A DNA stretch of 64,000 nt. Source: Brevibacterium antiquum (GTDB lineage: Bacteria > Actinomycetota > Actinomycetes > Actinomycetales > Brevibacteriaceae). The stretch covers positions 1 through 64,000 of the forward strand of contig NZ_JABASX010000006.1 in assembly GCF_016107655.1 (NCBI RefSeq). Reading direction: 5' to 3'. This document shows, piece after piece, positions 32,897 through 41,333 of this stretch. The position numbers and the translations under genes are program-made. The notes beneath the pieces were generated by a model. The model was given only the letters and a program-made list of their open reading frames with translations, did not search any database and was not told the DNA's origin. Each line of letters begins with the position of its first letter. Position 1 is the stretch's first letter.

Positions 32897-34093
32897 TCAC
32901 ACCTGCGTGATCCAGTCGCGCAGCTTGCCCAGTCCCTCAGTGATGTCGTCCTCGCCGATGCCCGAGTAGGCGAGGCGGATGTACCCCCGGTCCTCCCAGT
33001 CCTGCCGTCTGCCGAAGTGCTCGCGGGTGCAGAAGGAGACTCCGGTTTGATGCAACGCTTCAGTCGAGAAGTCGGCGAGAGTGGCAATCCCCTTGGCCTC
33101 CATCGCCTCGGTGACGTCAGGGAAGACGTAGAACGTCGAGCCGGGAACGGCCACGCTCATGCCCGGGATCGAGTTGATGATCGAGCACGTGGCGTCGCGT
33201 CGTTTGCGCAGCACTTCGAGCATCCGACCAACTTCATCCTGCGGACCCTGAAGTGCGGCGATGCCTGCCCACTGGACGTATTGGTTCGTGCAGGATTCGT
33301 CGTTGGTATTCATCGTCGAAATCGCCTCGGCGACCTTCGTCGGAGCCACGGCACAACCCAGCCGGGACCCGGTCATCGCGAACTTCTTGCTGAACGTGTA
33401 GAGGATGACGGTGCGCTCGCGCATACCGTCGAGTGAGGCGATGGACGTCGAGCGGCCCTTGTAGCGCATCTCGAAATAGGCTTCGTCGGACAGAACCCAG
33501 AGGTCGAATTCCTGCGCGATCGCGGCGATCGCCTCACGTTCGGCAACGGTGGACTCGGCCGAGATCGGGTTCTGCAGGTCGTTGTAGATGATGGCCACTG
33601 TCTTGTCATCGATGGAGGCCCGCAGATGGTCGAGGTCGATGGCGAACCCGTCGTCAGTGGGCACATACCTGTACGGAAGCGCGGTCCCGCCCAGGTACTC
33701 GATCTGGGATTCGTATATCGGGAACCCTGGGTTGGGGTAGAGCACTCCCTCACCGGGATCCATCACAGCCTGGAGGAATTTCGTGATCACGGGCTTGCCA
33801 CCGGTGGTGACGATCACCTCGGCGGGGTCGATGCTCATGCCTCGCCGGGATCCGATGTCTGCTGCCAGTGCCGCACGCAACTCCGGAATTCCGGGGCCTG
33901 GGCAGTACCCGGTCTTGCCATCTTTGATGGCCTGATCCATCGCCTCGACGATGTGGCCTGCCATGGGGAAGTTGAGGTCGCCGAGGTGGAAGGGATAGAC
34001 CTGGTTGCCCTGAGCCTTCCAGTCGTTGGCGGCCTGGGCGACCCGGAACGCGGTCTCGGTGCCCAGGTTGTCCAGGCGTTGAGCAGTCTTCAT
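32897..34093 (-). CDS. PLP-dependent aminotransferase class I/II
   Basis: A 398-residue fold-type I aminotransferase. YPFHLGDLNFP at the N-terminus, GKTGYCPGPGIPELR, TTGGKPVI, and the PLP-lysine region YTFSKKFAMTGSRLGC are visible. Start ATG at 34093 is preceded by AAAGGAG; the frame upstream to 34174 is not coding. The Asn-Pro of the usual NPxNP motif reads NDLQNPIS here, a departure at the cofactor phosphate or substrate side. Amino donor and acceptor are unknown. A membrane protein gene lies upstream on the same strand, 123 bp away. Confidence 0.88.
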   Translation of the reverse strand: MKTAQRLDNLGTETAFRVAQAANDWKAQGNQVYPFHLGDLNFPMAGHIVEAMDQAIKDGKTGYCPGPGIPELRAALAADIGSRRGMSIDPAEVIVTTGGKPVITKFLQAVMDPGEGVLYPNPGFPIYESQIEYLGGTALPYRYVPTDDGFAIDLDHLRASIDDKTVAIIYNDLQNPISAESTVAEREAIAAIAQEFDLWVLSDEAYFEMRYKGRSTSIASLDGMRERTVILYTFSKKFAMTGSRLGCAVAPTKVAEAISTMNTNDESCTNQYVQWAGIAALQGPQDEVGRMLEVLRKRRDATCSIINSIPGMSVAVPGSTFYVFPDVTEAMEAKGIATLADFSTEALHQTGVSFCTREHFGRRQDWEDRGYIRLAYSGIGEDDITEGLGKLRDWITQV

Positions 34094-34216
34094 TGTCGGC
34101 TCCTTTGTGCAGGCGGGATGACGGTAGTGTCGGACGGCGTACTCGCACCGCCCGAGAACCGTCGCTTCCCTCACGATAGATCACCGCAACCTCGAATGTC
34201 AGCGGTGACCGGGCAG

Positions 34217-34774
34217 TCAGTTCGCGGCGATCGCGCTGCGCCCGGCGAACAGGCACCATAGGCCGATGACCAAGAACACTGGGGCGCCGAGCAGACCGCA
34301 CCAGAAACTCGGAGCCGCGGGGCCTCGCGGCAGAAAGAACGCCACGATCGCGATCAGTGTGATGAGCGCACCGGAAAGGTGGAGAACAGGCTGGGCGAAG
34401 ACGAAGGCCAGTGCGAAGAAATGGATTCCGACGATCGCGAGAATCAGTGGGGCGACCCCTTCGGAATGGCCAGAACGAATTGCGAGGAAGCCCAGCACCC
34501 CGCCGGCGATGACCTCCACCCAGACGACGACGATGTAGACAGTGAACGCAGTGGTACCGGTGCTGATCGCGCTCGGTTCGCCCCAATTGCGGATCGCTAT
34601 GAGAATGCTGGGCACTGCCAGCGCCAGTCCTGCTGCCCCGAGCCCACCGAGGATGAATCGATACGAAAAGTGGCTGGGCGGCTCTTCCTGAGCCCACCCG
34701 GACCACACGAAAGCTGCAATAGAGAACACCGCGCTGATCATCACGAGGTCGCGCGGAAAGGACTGGTCGATCAT
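34217..34774 (-). CDS. hypothetical integral membrane protein
   Basis: A 185-residue protein made mostly of hydrophobic segments, about five, with short polar loops (DLVMISAVFSIAAFVWSG, YIVVVWVEVIAGGVLG, LILAIVGIHFFALAFVFAQP). ATG at 34774 with AAAGGG upstream is a good start. I do not recognise the family with certainty; it resembles small uncharacterised actinobacterial membrane proteins. It is divergent from the GNAT gene. No function is proposed. Confidence 0.75.
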   Translation of the reverse strand: MIDQSFPRDLVMISAVFSIAAFVWSGWAQEEPPSHFSYRFILGGLGAAGLALAVPSILIAIRNWGEPSAISTGTTAFTVYIVVVWVEVIAGGVLGFLAIRSGHSEGVAPLILAIVGIHFFALAFVFAQPVLHLSGALITLIAIVAFFLPRGPAAPSFWCGLLGAPVFLVIGLWCLFAGRSAIAAN

Positions 34775-34857
34775 CGTTGACCCTTTCGCAGTAATCGGCC
34801 GTGCCTCGAGTCTATCCACAGTCGGTTCACAACCGCAGGATGCCTAGACTGGCGGCC

Positions 34858-35598
34858 ATGGACCTCACGATTTTCACATTGGCTCAGCGCCCGGACCTCA
34901 AGGACGAGCTCCTCGACCTGGAGAATACGTGGCCGGAATTCATCCGGAACGATCCGCTCGGCGACCTCTACTATCAGCGGGACGTTCTCGCCCAGTTCGC
35001 TGATCACCTGCTCATCGCCCACACCTCCGCGGACGGGATCGTGGGCAAGGCACATGCGATTCCCTTGCGGTTCCAGGGCGAGCGCCTGCCCGAAGACGGA
35101 TGGGACTGGGCGATCCGACGCGGCATCCAGGCAAAGGTCCTGGGTGAGGTGCCGAACATGTTGGCCGCCCTCGAGATCTTCGTGCGTTCTGACAAGCAAG
35201 GGCTGGGGTTGTCCGGAAAGATCCTCACCGCGCTGCGAGAGCATGCGAAGGATCAGGGATTCGCCGAGGTGGTCGTTCCGGTCCGCCCCAATGGCAAGCA
35301 CGACATCCACGAGCCGATGACTTCCTACGCTGATCGCACAAGGGAGGACGGCCTGCCTGTCGACCCGTGGCTGCGCACCCATATACGCGCAGGTGGAATG
35401 ATCGACAGCGTGGCGCATCGCTCGATGGTCATCGCCGGAACACTTGCTGAATGGCGCCTCTGGACTGATCTGCCCATGGATATTTCGGGGCCGGTCAACG
35501 TCCCGCAGGCGCTCACGCCGGTACTCTGCGATGTCGAACATGGCACCGCGGTCTATACCGAACCCAACGTGTGGGTGCGGCACCAAACCGGAGCCTGA
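34858..35598 (+). CDS. GNAT-fold N-acetyltransferase-like protein
   Basis: A 246-residue protein. The central part, LEIFVRSDKQGLGLSGKIL, resembles GNAT motif A, where the pyrophosphate of acetyl-CoA binds in a Q/R-x-x-G-x-G/A loop; EVVVPVRPNGK fits the following strand. ATG at 34858 starts the conserved part; the frame upstream to 34801 is doubtful. The protein is longer than a minimal GNAT domain, with a C-terminal extension of ~80 residues. The acceptor is unknown. Confidence 0.72.
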   Translation: MDLTIFTLAQRPDLKDELLDLENTWPEFIRNDPLGDLYYQRDVLAQFADHLLIAHTSADGIVGKAHAIPLRFQGERLPEDGWDWAIRRGIQAKVLGEVPNMLAALEIFVRSDKQGLGLSGKILTALREHAKDQGFAEVVVPVRPNGKHDIHEPMTSYADRTREDGLPVDPWLRTHIRAGGMIDSVAHRSMVIAGTLAEWRLWTDLPMDISGPVNVPQALTPVLCDVEHGTAVYTEPNVWVRHQTGA

Positions 35599-35612
35599 AT
35601 CTCAGCGCAGAC

Positions 35613-35972
35613 TCAATCCTCGCTGGGTGCAATGAACAGCTTTCGCAGTGGTGCTTCGTCGACGTACCAGCGAGTCTTCATACCGTCTTCGAGGCGGACC
35701 AATGTGCCTGATGAGAGCTCAATCGGCGGCAGGTCCGGTTCGTCGAATTCGATGCGGCCGGTGCCGCTGATGACGATGAAGACTTCATCGCCCTCGACGT
35801 CCCGCATGGCCCCGGCACTCATCTCCCACAGTCCGTAGTCGACTCCAGCAATCGTGCCGAGTTCGGCGAAGGCTGTGGTTGCGTCGGCAGTCGCATCCAC
35901 CCGCTGCCAGTCCTCGAAGGGCTCGTGGTCAAGTGCAAAATCGTGCGTGCGAATCGGCTTCATTGCGCTCAT
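35613..35972 (-). CDS. cupin domain protein
   Basis: A 119-residue single-cupin protein of the DUF861-like type: GLWEMSAGAMRDVEGDEVFIVISGTGRIEF is the beta-barrel core, and GTLVRLEDGMKTRWYVDE the second motif. The usual cluster of metal-binding histidines is not present (no HxH), so metal binding is doubtful. Start ATG at 35972 or ATG at 35963. It is convergent with the GNAT gene and divergent from the oxidoreductase gene, whose substrate pathway it may share. Confidence 0.8.
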   Translation of the reverse strand: MSAMKPIRTHDFALDHEPFEDWQRVDATADATTAFAELGTIAGVDYGLWEMSAGAMRDVEGDEVFIVISGTGRIEFDEPDLPPIELSSGTLVRLEDGMKTRWYVDEAPLRKLFIAPSED

Positions 35973-36110
35973 GAACTCAGTGTATGCAGCACGACTGCCG
36001 TGCGCACGACAGCACCCATAGAATCAGAACCGGTCGTCACGGATTCCATATGGCAATACGCCGCCCAGCAACCATTTACTTAGCTCCAGCGGTGGGATAG
36101 AACTGATTCC

Positions 36111-37565
36111 ATGTCCTACCTCAACGGCGAGGCCTCCCACTGGCTGACCCAGTCACCGCCCGAGACCACCTCACCCTCCCCACCCCCCACCGACAAGCAG
36201 GACCTCGTCATCGTCGGCGGCGGTATGACGGGCCTGTGGTCGGCCTACTACGCCCGCCAGGCTCACCCCGACTGGCAGATCACCATCGTCGAGGCCAAGC
36301 ACATCGGCTACGGGGCCTCGGGTCGCAACGGCGGCTGGCTCTCGACGCTGATGCCCGGCAACAGAGCCAAATACGCCGAGGCGGTCGACCGTGCCCGCAC
36401 TGCTGATCCCACCGGCCCGGTCGGCTCGGCAGGACTGACTGGAGTCGAGTCCGTGAGGTCCTTCCAATCCGCGCTCTTCGACTCGATCGACGAAGTGCTC
36501 GAGGTCCTGGAACGGGAGAACATCGACGCCCATCAGGTCCGCGGCGGTCACATCGACATCGCCCAAACCGAGGCCGGAATGTCCCGGCTGCGCGAACTCT
36601 TCGACGGCGACGAACAGTACGGGTACGGGCCCGAGGACATGCAGTTCCTCGATGCCGAGGCGACCAAGGCACACATCAACGTCGACAACGCTCGCGGCAG
36701 TGTCTTCTTCCCGGGCACAGCGCGCATCGACCCGGCCCTGCTCACACGTGGACTGGCCGACGTCCTCCGGAAGCAGGGAGTCACGATCTGCGAAGACACC
36801 TCGGCGGGTCATATCGGCAAGGGTGTCGTCGCCACCGATCGGGGGCCTGTCACCGGGGACACGATCTTCGTCTGCCTCGAGGGGTACTCGGACACCGTCA
36901 CCGGTGATCTTCCAGGATTGGAAGGACGTCAAGTCATCCCCGTGTTCTCGTCGATGATTGCGACCGACCCGCTCCCCGCCTCGGCGTGGGATGCCATCGG
37001 CTGGGACGGCCGGGAATGCCTGGGCGACACCGCGCACACCTTCATCTACGCTCAGCGTACTGACGATGATCGGATCGCTCTGGGCGGTCGCGGCGCACCC
37101 TACGAGTTCGGATCCGGCCTGCCGGGTGACGGCCAAGTCCCCGCCGAGGTGGTCGATGCGTTGAGTGCGCGCCTGTCCTCGCTCTTCCCCGACCTTGAGT
37201 TCGAGGTCGCCCATGCGTGGCGTGGCGCCCTCGGCGTGACTCGGGACTGGTGCACCGGCATCTTCTTCGATACCGACCAGCGCATCGGAGTAGCCCGCGG
37301 CTACGCCGGACATGGAGTGACGGCGACGCATCTGGCGGCGAAGACGCTGCTCGACCGGGCCTCTGGAGCCGCCACGCCGCTGACCGCACTGCCCTGGAAC
37401 GATCATTTCTCCGGACAGTGGGAGCCCGAGCCGATCCGCTGGCTGGGCATCCGCTCGATGTACAAGATCTTCAACATCGCCGACGAATGGGAACGCATCA
37501 CTGGCGCGAAGAAGACGAGCTTGCTCGCCCAGTTCGGCTCCCGCCTGGCCGGCCTGCACGAATAG
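36111..37565 (+). CDS. FAD-dependent oxidoreductase (DAO/PuuB-like)
   Basis: A 484-residue amine or amino-acid oxidase-type flavoprotein. The dinucleotide-binding motif DLVIVGGGMTGLWSAYYA lies at about residues 26-43, followed by EAKHIGYGASGRNGGW, which is typical of gamma-glutamylputrescine oxidase-like members. A C-terminal HAWRGALGVTRDWC and VARGYAGHGVTATHLA close the FAD domain. The aminotransferase follows by 61 bp on the same strand; together they suggest degradation of an amine or amino acid. The substrate is not identified. Confidence 0.87.
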   Translation: MSYLNGEASHWLTQSPPETTSPSPPPTDKQDLVIVGGGMTGLWSAYYARQAHPDWQITIVEAKHIGYGASGRNGGWLSTLMPGNRAKYAEAVDRARTADPTGPVGSAGLTGVESVRSFQSALFDSIDEVLEVLERENIDAHQVRGGHIDIAQTEAGMSRLRELFDGDEQYGYGPEDMQFLDAEATKAHINVDNARGSVFFPGTARIDPALLTRGLADVLRKQGVTICEDTSAGHIGKGVVATDRGPVTGDTIFVCLEGYSDTVTGDLPGLEGRQVIPVFSSMIATDPLPASAWDAIGWDGRECLGDTAHTFIYAQRTDDDRIALGGRGAPYEFGSGLPGDGQVPAEVVDALSARLSSLFPDLEFEVAHAWRGALGVTRDWCTGIFFDTDQRIGVARGYAGHGVTATHLAAKTLLDRASGAATPLTALPWNDHFSGQWEPEPIRWLGIRSMYKIFNIADEWERITGAKKTSLLAQFGSRLAGLHE

Positions 37566-37626
37566 AGATCGACCCGTCGACCACTGGCTAGCCGAAGCTG
37601 CAACCACACACGAAAGTAGGCCCCCA

Positions 37627-38796
37627 ATGACCCGCACGTACCGGCGCATCACACCCGTGGCCGAGAATTACCCGGCCTCGAGCATCCGCAAGATGTTCAA
37701 TCTCGCGCTCGACTTCCCTGACGCGGTGAAGCTGACTGTCGGCGAGCCGGACTTCAACACCCCGGAGCACATCAAGGCCGCCGGTATCAGAGCCATCGAG
37801 AACAACAACACCCGCTATGTCGCCAATGCCGGCATCCCCGAATTACGCAGCGCGATCGCCCGCAAGTACTCCGGCCGCTGGGATCGCGGCATCGGGCAGG
37901 AGAACGTCATGGTCTCCTTCGGTGCCATGGAAGCGCTGACTTTCGCCCTCGACATCACCGTCTCCCCGGGCGAAGAAGTGATCATTCCCGATCCCAGCTT
38001 CCCGAACTATATGGGACAGGTCCACCGCCTCGGCGGGGTCGCCGTGTCAGTTCCAGTGCAAGAGGACAACGACTTCAAACTCCGCGCCGCAGATGTCAAA
38101 GCTGCCATCAGCGACAAGACCGCGGCGGTGATCATCAACAGCCCCTCGAACCCACTCGGTTCGGTCATGGACCGCATCGAGCTCGATCGGATCGCCGAGC
38201 TCGCCGACAACCATGGCTTCACCGTCATCTCCGACGAGGTCTACGACGAGATGGTCTTCGACGACGCCGAGTTCGCCTCCATCGCCGAGGTGCGTCCGGA
38301 CTTCGACCGGTTCCTGGCCATCGGCAGCTTCTCGAAGACCTATGCGATGACCGGGTGGCGCTGCGGCTTCGTCATCGGAGGTGAGGACCTCATCGCGCCG
38401 ATGTCTCTGCTCCAGGAGGGGCTGACCTCGAGCCTGCCGGGATTCGTTCAGGAGGCTGCGGTCGCCGCGATCGAGGGACCGCAGACGGACGTCGCCATGA
38501 TGGTCAAGTCCTATGCCGAACGGCGCGAGATCCTCATCGATCGCATCAACGCCATCGACGGGCTGCACGTCATCCGACCCGAAGCCACCTTCTATGCCTT
38601 CGTCAACATCACGGAGTGGGGCCTGAGTTCTTGGGAACTCGCGATCGCACTGCTTGAGAAACACAACCTGGCCACAATTCCCGGATCGGCCTTCGGACCT
38701 GCAGGAGAAGGCTACCTGCGCCTGACCTTCGCGGTGTCGCCGGAGACCATCGAGACAGCGTGCGACCGTCTGGAGGCGTTTGCCGCGACGCGGTGA
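37627..38796 (+). CDS. PLP-dependent aminotransferase class I/II (AspC-like)
   Basis: A 389-residue aspartate/aromatic-type aminotransferase. KLTVGEPDFNTPEHI, NTRYVANAGIPELRSAI, INSPSNPLGSVMD, ISDEVYDEMVF and the PLP-lysine region SFSKTYAMTGWRCGF are in the expected order, followed by YLRLTFAVS with the substrate-carboxylate Arg. ATG at 37627. It lies 61 bp after the FAD oxidoreductase and probably shares its transcript. A dispersed stem-loop repeat ends the unit. Confidence 0.9.
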   Translation: MTRTYRRITPVAENYPASSIRKMFNLALDFPDAVKLTVGEPDFNTPEHIKAAGIRAIENNNTRYVANAGIPELRSAIARKYSGRWDRGIGQENVMVSFGAMEALTFALDITVSPGEEVIIPDPSFPNYMGQVHRLGGVAVSVPVQEDNDFKLRAADVKAAISDKTAAVIINSPSNPLGSVMDRIELDRIAELADNHGFTVISDEVYDEMVFDDAEFASIAEVRPDFDRFLAIGSFSKTYAMTGWRCGFVIGGEDLIAPMSLLQEGLTSSLPGFVQEAAVAAIEGPQTDVAMMVKSYAERREILIDRINAIDGLHVIRPEATFYAFVNITEWGLSSWELAIALLEKHNLATIPGSAFGPAGEGYLRLTFAVSPETIETACDRLEAFAATR

Positions 38797-38801
38797 TCTC
38801 A

Positions 38802-38859
38802 GCTACCCAAACCTGCAAGACCACTCCAACTGCACGACGCTTATGCAGGTTCAGGTGGC
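38802..38859. repeat. 58-bp dispersed stem-loop repeat, copy 1
   Basis: Begins GCTACCCAAACCTGCA and ends TGCAGGTTCAGGTGGC, an imperfect 16-bp inverted repeat around a 26-base centre. It is 49/58 identical, without gaps, to the copy at 45589-45646. Here it lies between the convergent aminotransferase and symporter genes, so it may act as a terminator. Confidence 0.85.
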
Positions 38860-38886
38860 TGGAGCAGGTACGCTCTGAGGCTGCTG

Positions 38887-40317
38887 CTACAACTCGCGCA
38901 CAACCCTGCTGTCCGTCTCAGGTGATTTCCTCCGAGCAGCGGCTGGTTTGGTCAGCAGGCTGACCACGATGAGGACAGCGATAGCTGCAGGCAGCGCGGG
39001 AATGACGGAATTGATGTCCTCGGATCTGCCACTGACCTCCCAGAGAACCGTCACGACGCCACCTGTGACCATTGACGACAATGCGCCGGCTGCCGTGACT
39101 CGTTTCCAGAACAGGGCGGCCAGAACCGTCGGGGTGATCGCGGCGCCATACATCGTATAGGCGTACATCTGAAGAGCGAGCACAGATTCGAAGAACTGAA
39201 CCATGATGAAGCCCAAGATCGCGATCGCAAGAACAGAAGCCCTGCCGACCAGGACCCCCTTCTTGGAGTTTCCTCGTTCCTTGTCATTGATGAATACAAG
39301 ATCGTAGACGACGTTGCCGGAACAAGTCAGGAGATAGGACGACCCGGTGGTGATGATGAGCGCAAGCGCAGCCACGAGGAGTACGGCACCGATGCCCGCG
39401 GGCGTGAACTGGCCTTCTGCGAGGGCGAGGACAGCCATGTCCGGGTTGATCGCAGGCATCAGGATGGATGAGCCTGAGGCAAGCAGAATGATCGGTGCAA
39501 CGATCAGCGCAGCTCCGATGAAGAACAGAATCGTCGCGTTGCGGGCGACTTTGGGAGAGCGGGCCGATGCGAGGCGTTGGTGCATGTTCTGATCTCCGAG
39601 GATGAGGAGGAACAGGGGCAGAAAGTAGCCAAGGATCTGCCATGGTGTGAGTACACCAGTGAAGGACTTGAACGCGGGGTCCAGCCGTTCGACGTAACTG
39701 CCGAATCCGCCGAGATCGTTGAGGAATACCCAGACGAGAGCTCCAAGCAGTGCAATCACAATGAGAACGGCCGAGAGGAAGTCGGTCCAGGCTACAGACT
39801 TCAGCCCGCCTGACAGCGACAAGAACGTGATGAGCACCGTGGCGACGATCGTCGCTTGGGTTGTGCTCAGCGGCGTGATGAGAGTGAGGATGTAACCGGC
39901 TCCGGTGAATTGGTACGCGGTGATGCCGATAAACGCCACGAGGACGACAATGGTGCCTGAAACGCGAACCGGTCTGCCGAACTTGGATTCGAACAGTTCC
40001 GGGACGGTGCGGAACCCGTTTCTCCGGACTTTGGGAGCGATGAAGTACAGGACGATGATCCCGCAGAAGGTGCCGCCGAAGAACAGAATCCCCGCCAGCG
40101 GACCATTGCTGAAGATGAAGTTCGCTCCGCCGATGATCGAACCGGAGCCGACGAAGGTCGCCAGCAGGGTCCCGGCGAGAACCCAGGTGGGCAGGGATTT
40201 GCCCGCCAGGACGAAGTCCTCGCCGTCCTTCATGGCAGAAGCGCGACCGAACCACGCAGCGATGGCGATCATGATCGCCACGTAGGCGATGAGGACGATG
40301 ACGAATGTGAGGTTCAT
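38887..40317 (-). CDS. sodium:solute symporter (SSS family)
   Basis: A 476-residue polytopic transporter of the SSS family. FGRASAMKDGEDFVLAGKSLPTWV at the N-terminus and SGGLKSVAWTDFLSAVL in the middle are characteristic; hydrophobic segments fit 13 TM. ATG at 40317 is preceded by AAGGG. A TGCAA-N6-TTGCA operator at 40384-40399 lies 67 bp upstream, and the same site precedes the rpiR gene next to it. The cargo may be the substrate of the divergent amidohydrolase; this is inference. Confidence 0.88.
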   Translation of the reverse strand: MNLTFVIVLIAYVAIMIAIAAWFGRASAMKDGEDFVLAGKSLPTWVLAGTLLATFVGSGSIIGGANFIFSNGPLAGILFFGGTFCGIIVLYFIAPKVRRNGFRTVPELFESKFGRPVRVSGTIVVLVAFIGITAYQFTGAGYILTLITPLSTTQATIVATVLITFLSLSGGLKSVAWTDFLSAVLIVIALLGALVWVFLNDLGGFGSYVERLDPAFKSFTGVLTPWQILGYFLPLFLLILGDQNMHQRLASARSPKVARNATILFFIGAALIVAPIILLASGSSILMPAINPDMAVLALAEGQFTPAGIGAVLLVAALALIITTGSSYLLTCSGNVVYDLVFINDKERGNSKKGVLVGRASVLAIAILGFIMVQFFESVLALQMYAYTMYGAAITPTVLAALFWKRVTAAGALSSMVTGGVVTVLWEVSGRSEDINSVIPALPAAIAVLIVVSLLTKPAAARRKSPETDSRVVREL

Positions 40318-40383
40318 AGGTTTCCCTTGTGTCGTGGAGCACAGATGCGCTGACCACGATTCTCAACGATGAGCACAGGTGAA

Positions 40384-40399
40384 TGCAACATATTTTGCA
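40384..40399. promoter_or_regulatory. operator TGCAA-CATATT-TTGCA upstream of symporter
   Basis: A 16-bp inverted repeat with the same arms and spacing as the site at 41264-41279. It lies between the rpiR stop (40406) and the symporter start (40317), placing the symporter under separate control of the same protein. Confidence 0.68.
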
Positions 40400-40405
40400 A
40401 ACGTC

Positions 40406-41263
40406 TCATTCTTCGGCAATCGCCGAGGTGGCTCCCCAGAGGTCGTCGATGCGTCCGAGCATGCTCTGGGTCCGCTCCTCGTCATGTCGGGCAAGGCACC
40501 CCAGCAGGTACTGGACGGCGCTGGTTGCACACACGAGCGATGAGATCAGCTCAGAGGACTCGGCGGGCACGAGGACATACTCGTCGGCAATGTCGGTCAA
40601 CGCAGTCTGTCGATCGGCAATGACGAGGACCGTGGTTCCCTGCTCACGCGCGACCTCGGCCAGCTGCACCACGGCACGGGAGGACTTCCACAGGGTGATT
40701 GCAAGGAAGCAGTCATGCGAGGTGAGGAGATTGACCTCGTTGACCATCGACGTCACGGAGCCCGAGTGCAGACGCACTCGGTAGCCGAGCATCTGGGCCA
40801 CATGCGACAGCTGCATGCCGGGGGCGGCGTAGGAGCCTGTCGCGAACACACCCGTGGACTCGGAGGCGATGATGCGCTCGCTCATTCTGTTCAAAGTGCT
40901 CTCATCGAGACCATCGCGCATGCGTTCGAGCAGTTCGATGTCCTTGTCGATCGTGGTCGCCAACAGCCCTTGACTTCGATTGTGCAGATACAAACTGCGT
41001 GGGCTCAGCGACGCCAGATAGCGGGTGCGGATTTCGGCGGAGAAGGCCGGCCAGCCGGAGTATCCGAGAGACTGAGCGGCCCGAACGACAGTTGCGACAT
41101 TCACCTGTGCCATGTCAGCAAGAGCTTGGGCAGAGCAGTATGCGGCCTCTTCCGGGTCCGTCTTGATCACACCCAGTATCGTCTTCGTCGCACGCGTCAG
41201 CCGTGCAGCCGATCGAAGAGTGTCGACCCACTCGGAGAAGCTGCTCACAGTTCGGACCTCCAT
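40406..41263 (-). CDS. RpiR/MurR family transcriptional regulator
   Basis: A 285-residue regulator with an N-terminal HTH_6 domain (about 20-90, AQALADMAQVNVATVVRAAQSLGYSGWPAF) and a C-terminal SIS sugar-isomerase-like effector domain (about 130-260, GVFATGSYAAPGMQLSHVA). ATG at 41263. The ribosome-binding region overlaps the TGCAA-N6-TTGCA palindrome at 41264-41279, so it probably represses itself and the divergent amidohydrolase. RpiR proteins usually sense phosphosugars; here a different ligand is possible, given the neighbours. Confidence 0.88.
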   Translation of the reverse strand: MEVRTVSSFSEWVDTLRSAARLTRATKTILGVIKTDPEEAAYCSAQALADMAQVNVATVVRAAQSLGYSGWPAFSAEIRTRYLASLSPRSLYLHNRSQGLLATTIDKDIELLERMRDGLDESTLNRMSERIIASESTGVFATGSYAAPGMQLSHVAQMLGYRVRLHSGSVTSMVNEVNLLTSHDCFLAITLWKSSRAVVQLAEVAREQGTTVLVIADRQTALTDIADEYVLVPAESSELISSLVCATSAVQYLLGCLARHDEERTQSMLGRIDDLWGATSAIAEE

Positions 41264-41279
41264 TGCAAAAAATGTTGCA
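41264..41279. promoter_or_regulatory. operator TGCAA-AAAATG-TTGCA at rpiR start
   Basis: A 16-bp inverted repeat directly abutting the rpiR start codon and 55 bp before the divergent amidohydrolase gene. It has the same arms and 6-bp centre length as the symporter site. Confidence 0.7.
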
Positions 41280-41333
41280 TTTCATCTACTCTGGGCCCAT
41301 CATCCTAATCGGATCCAATGAAGGAGACACGGA

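Noticed and set aside
36171-37652. 493-residue minus-strand frame opposite the FAD oxidoreductase
   Set aside because: No recognisable domain, and the sense gene carries an unmistakable FAD-binding motif.
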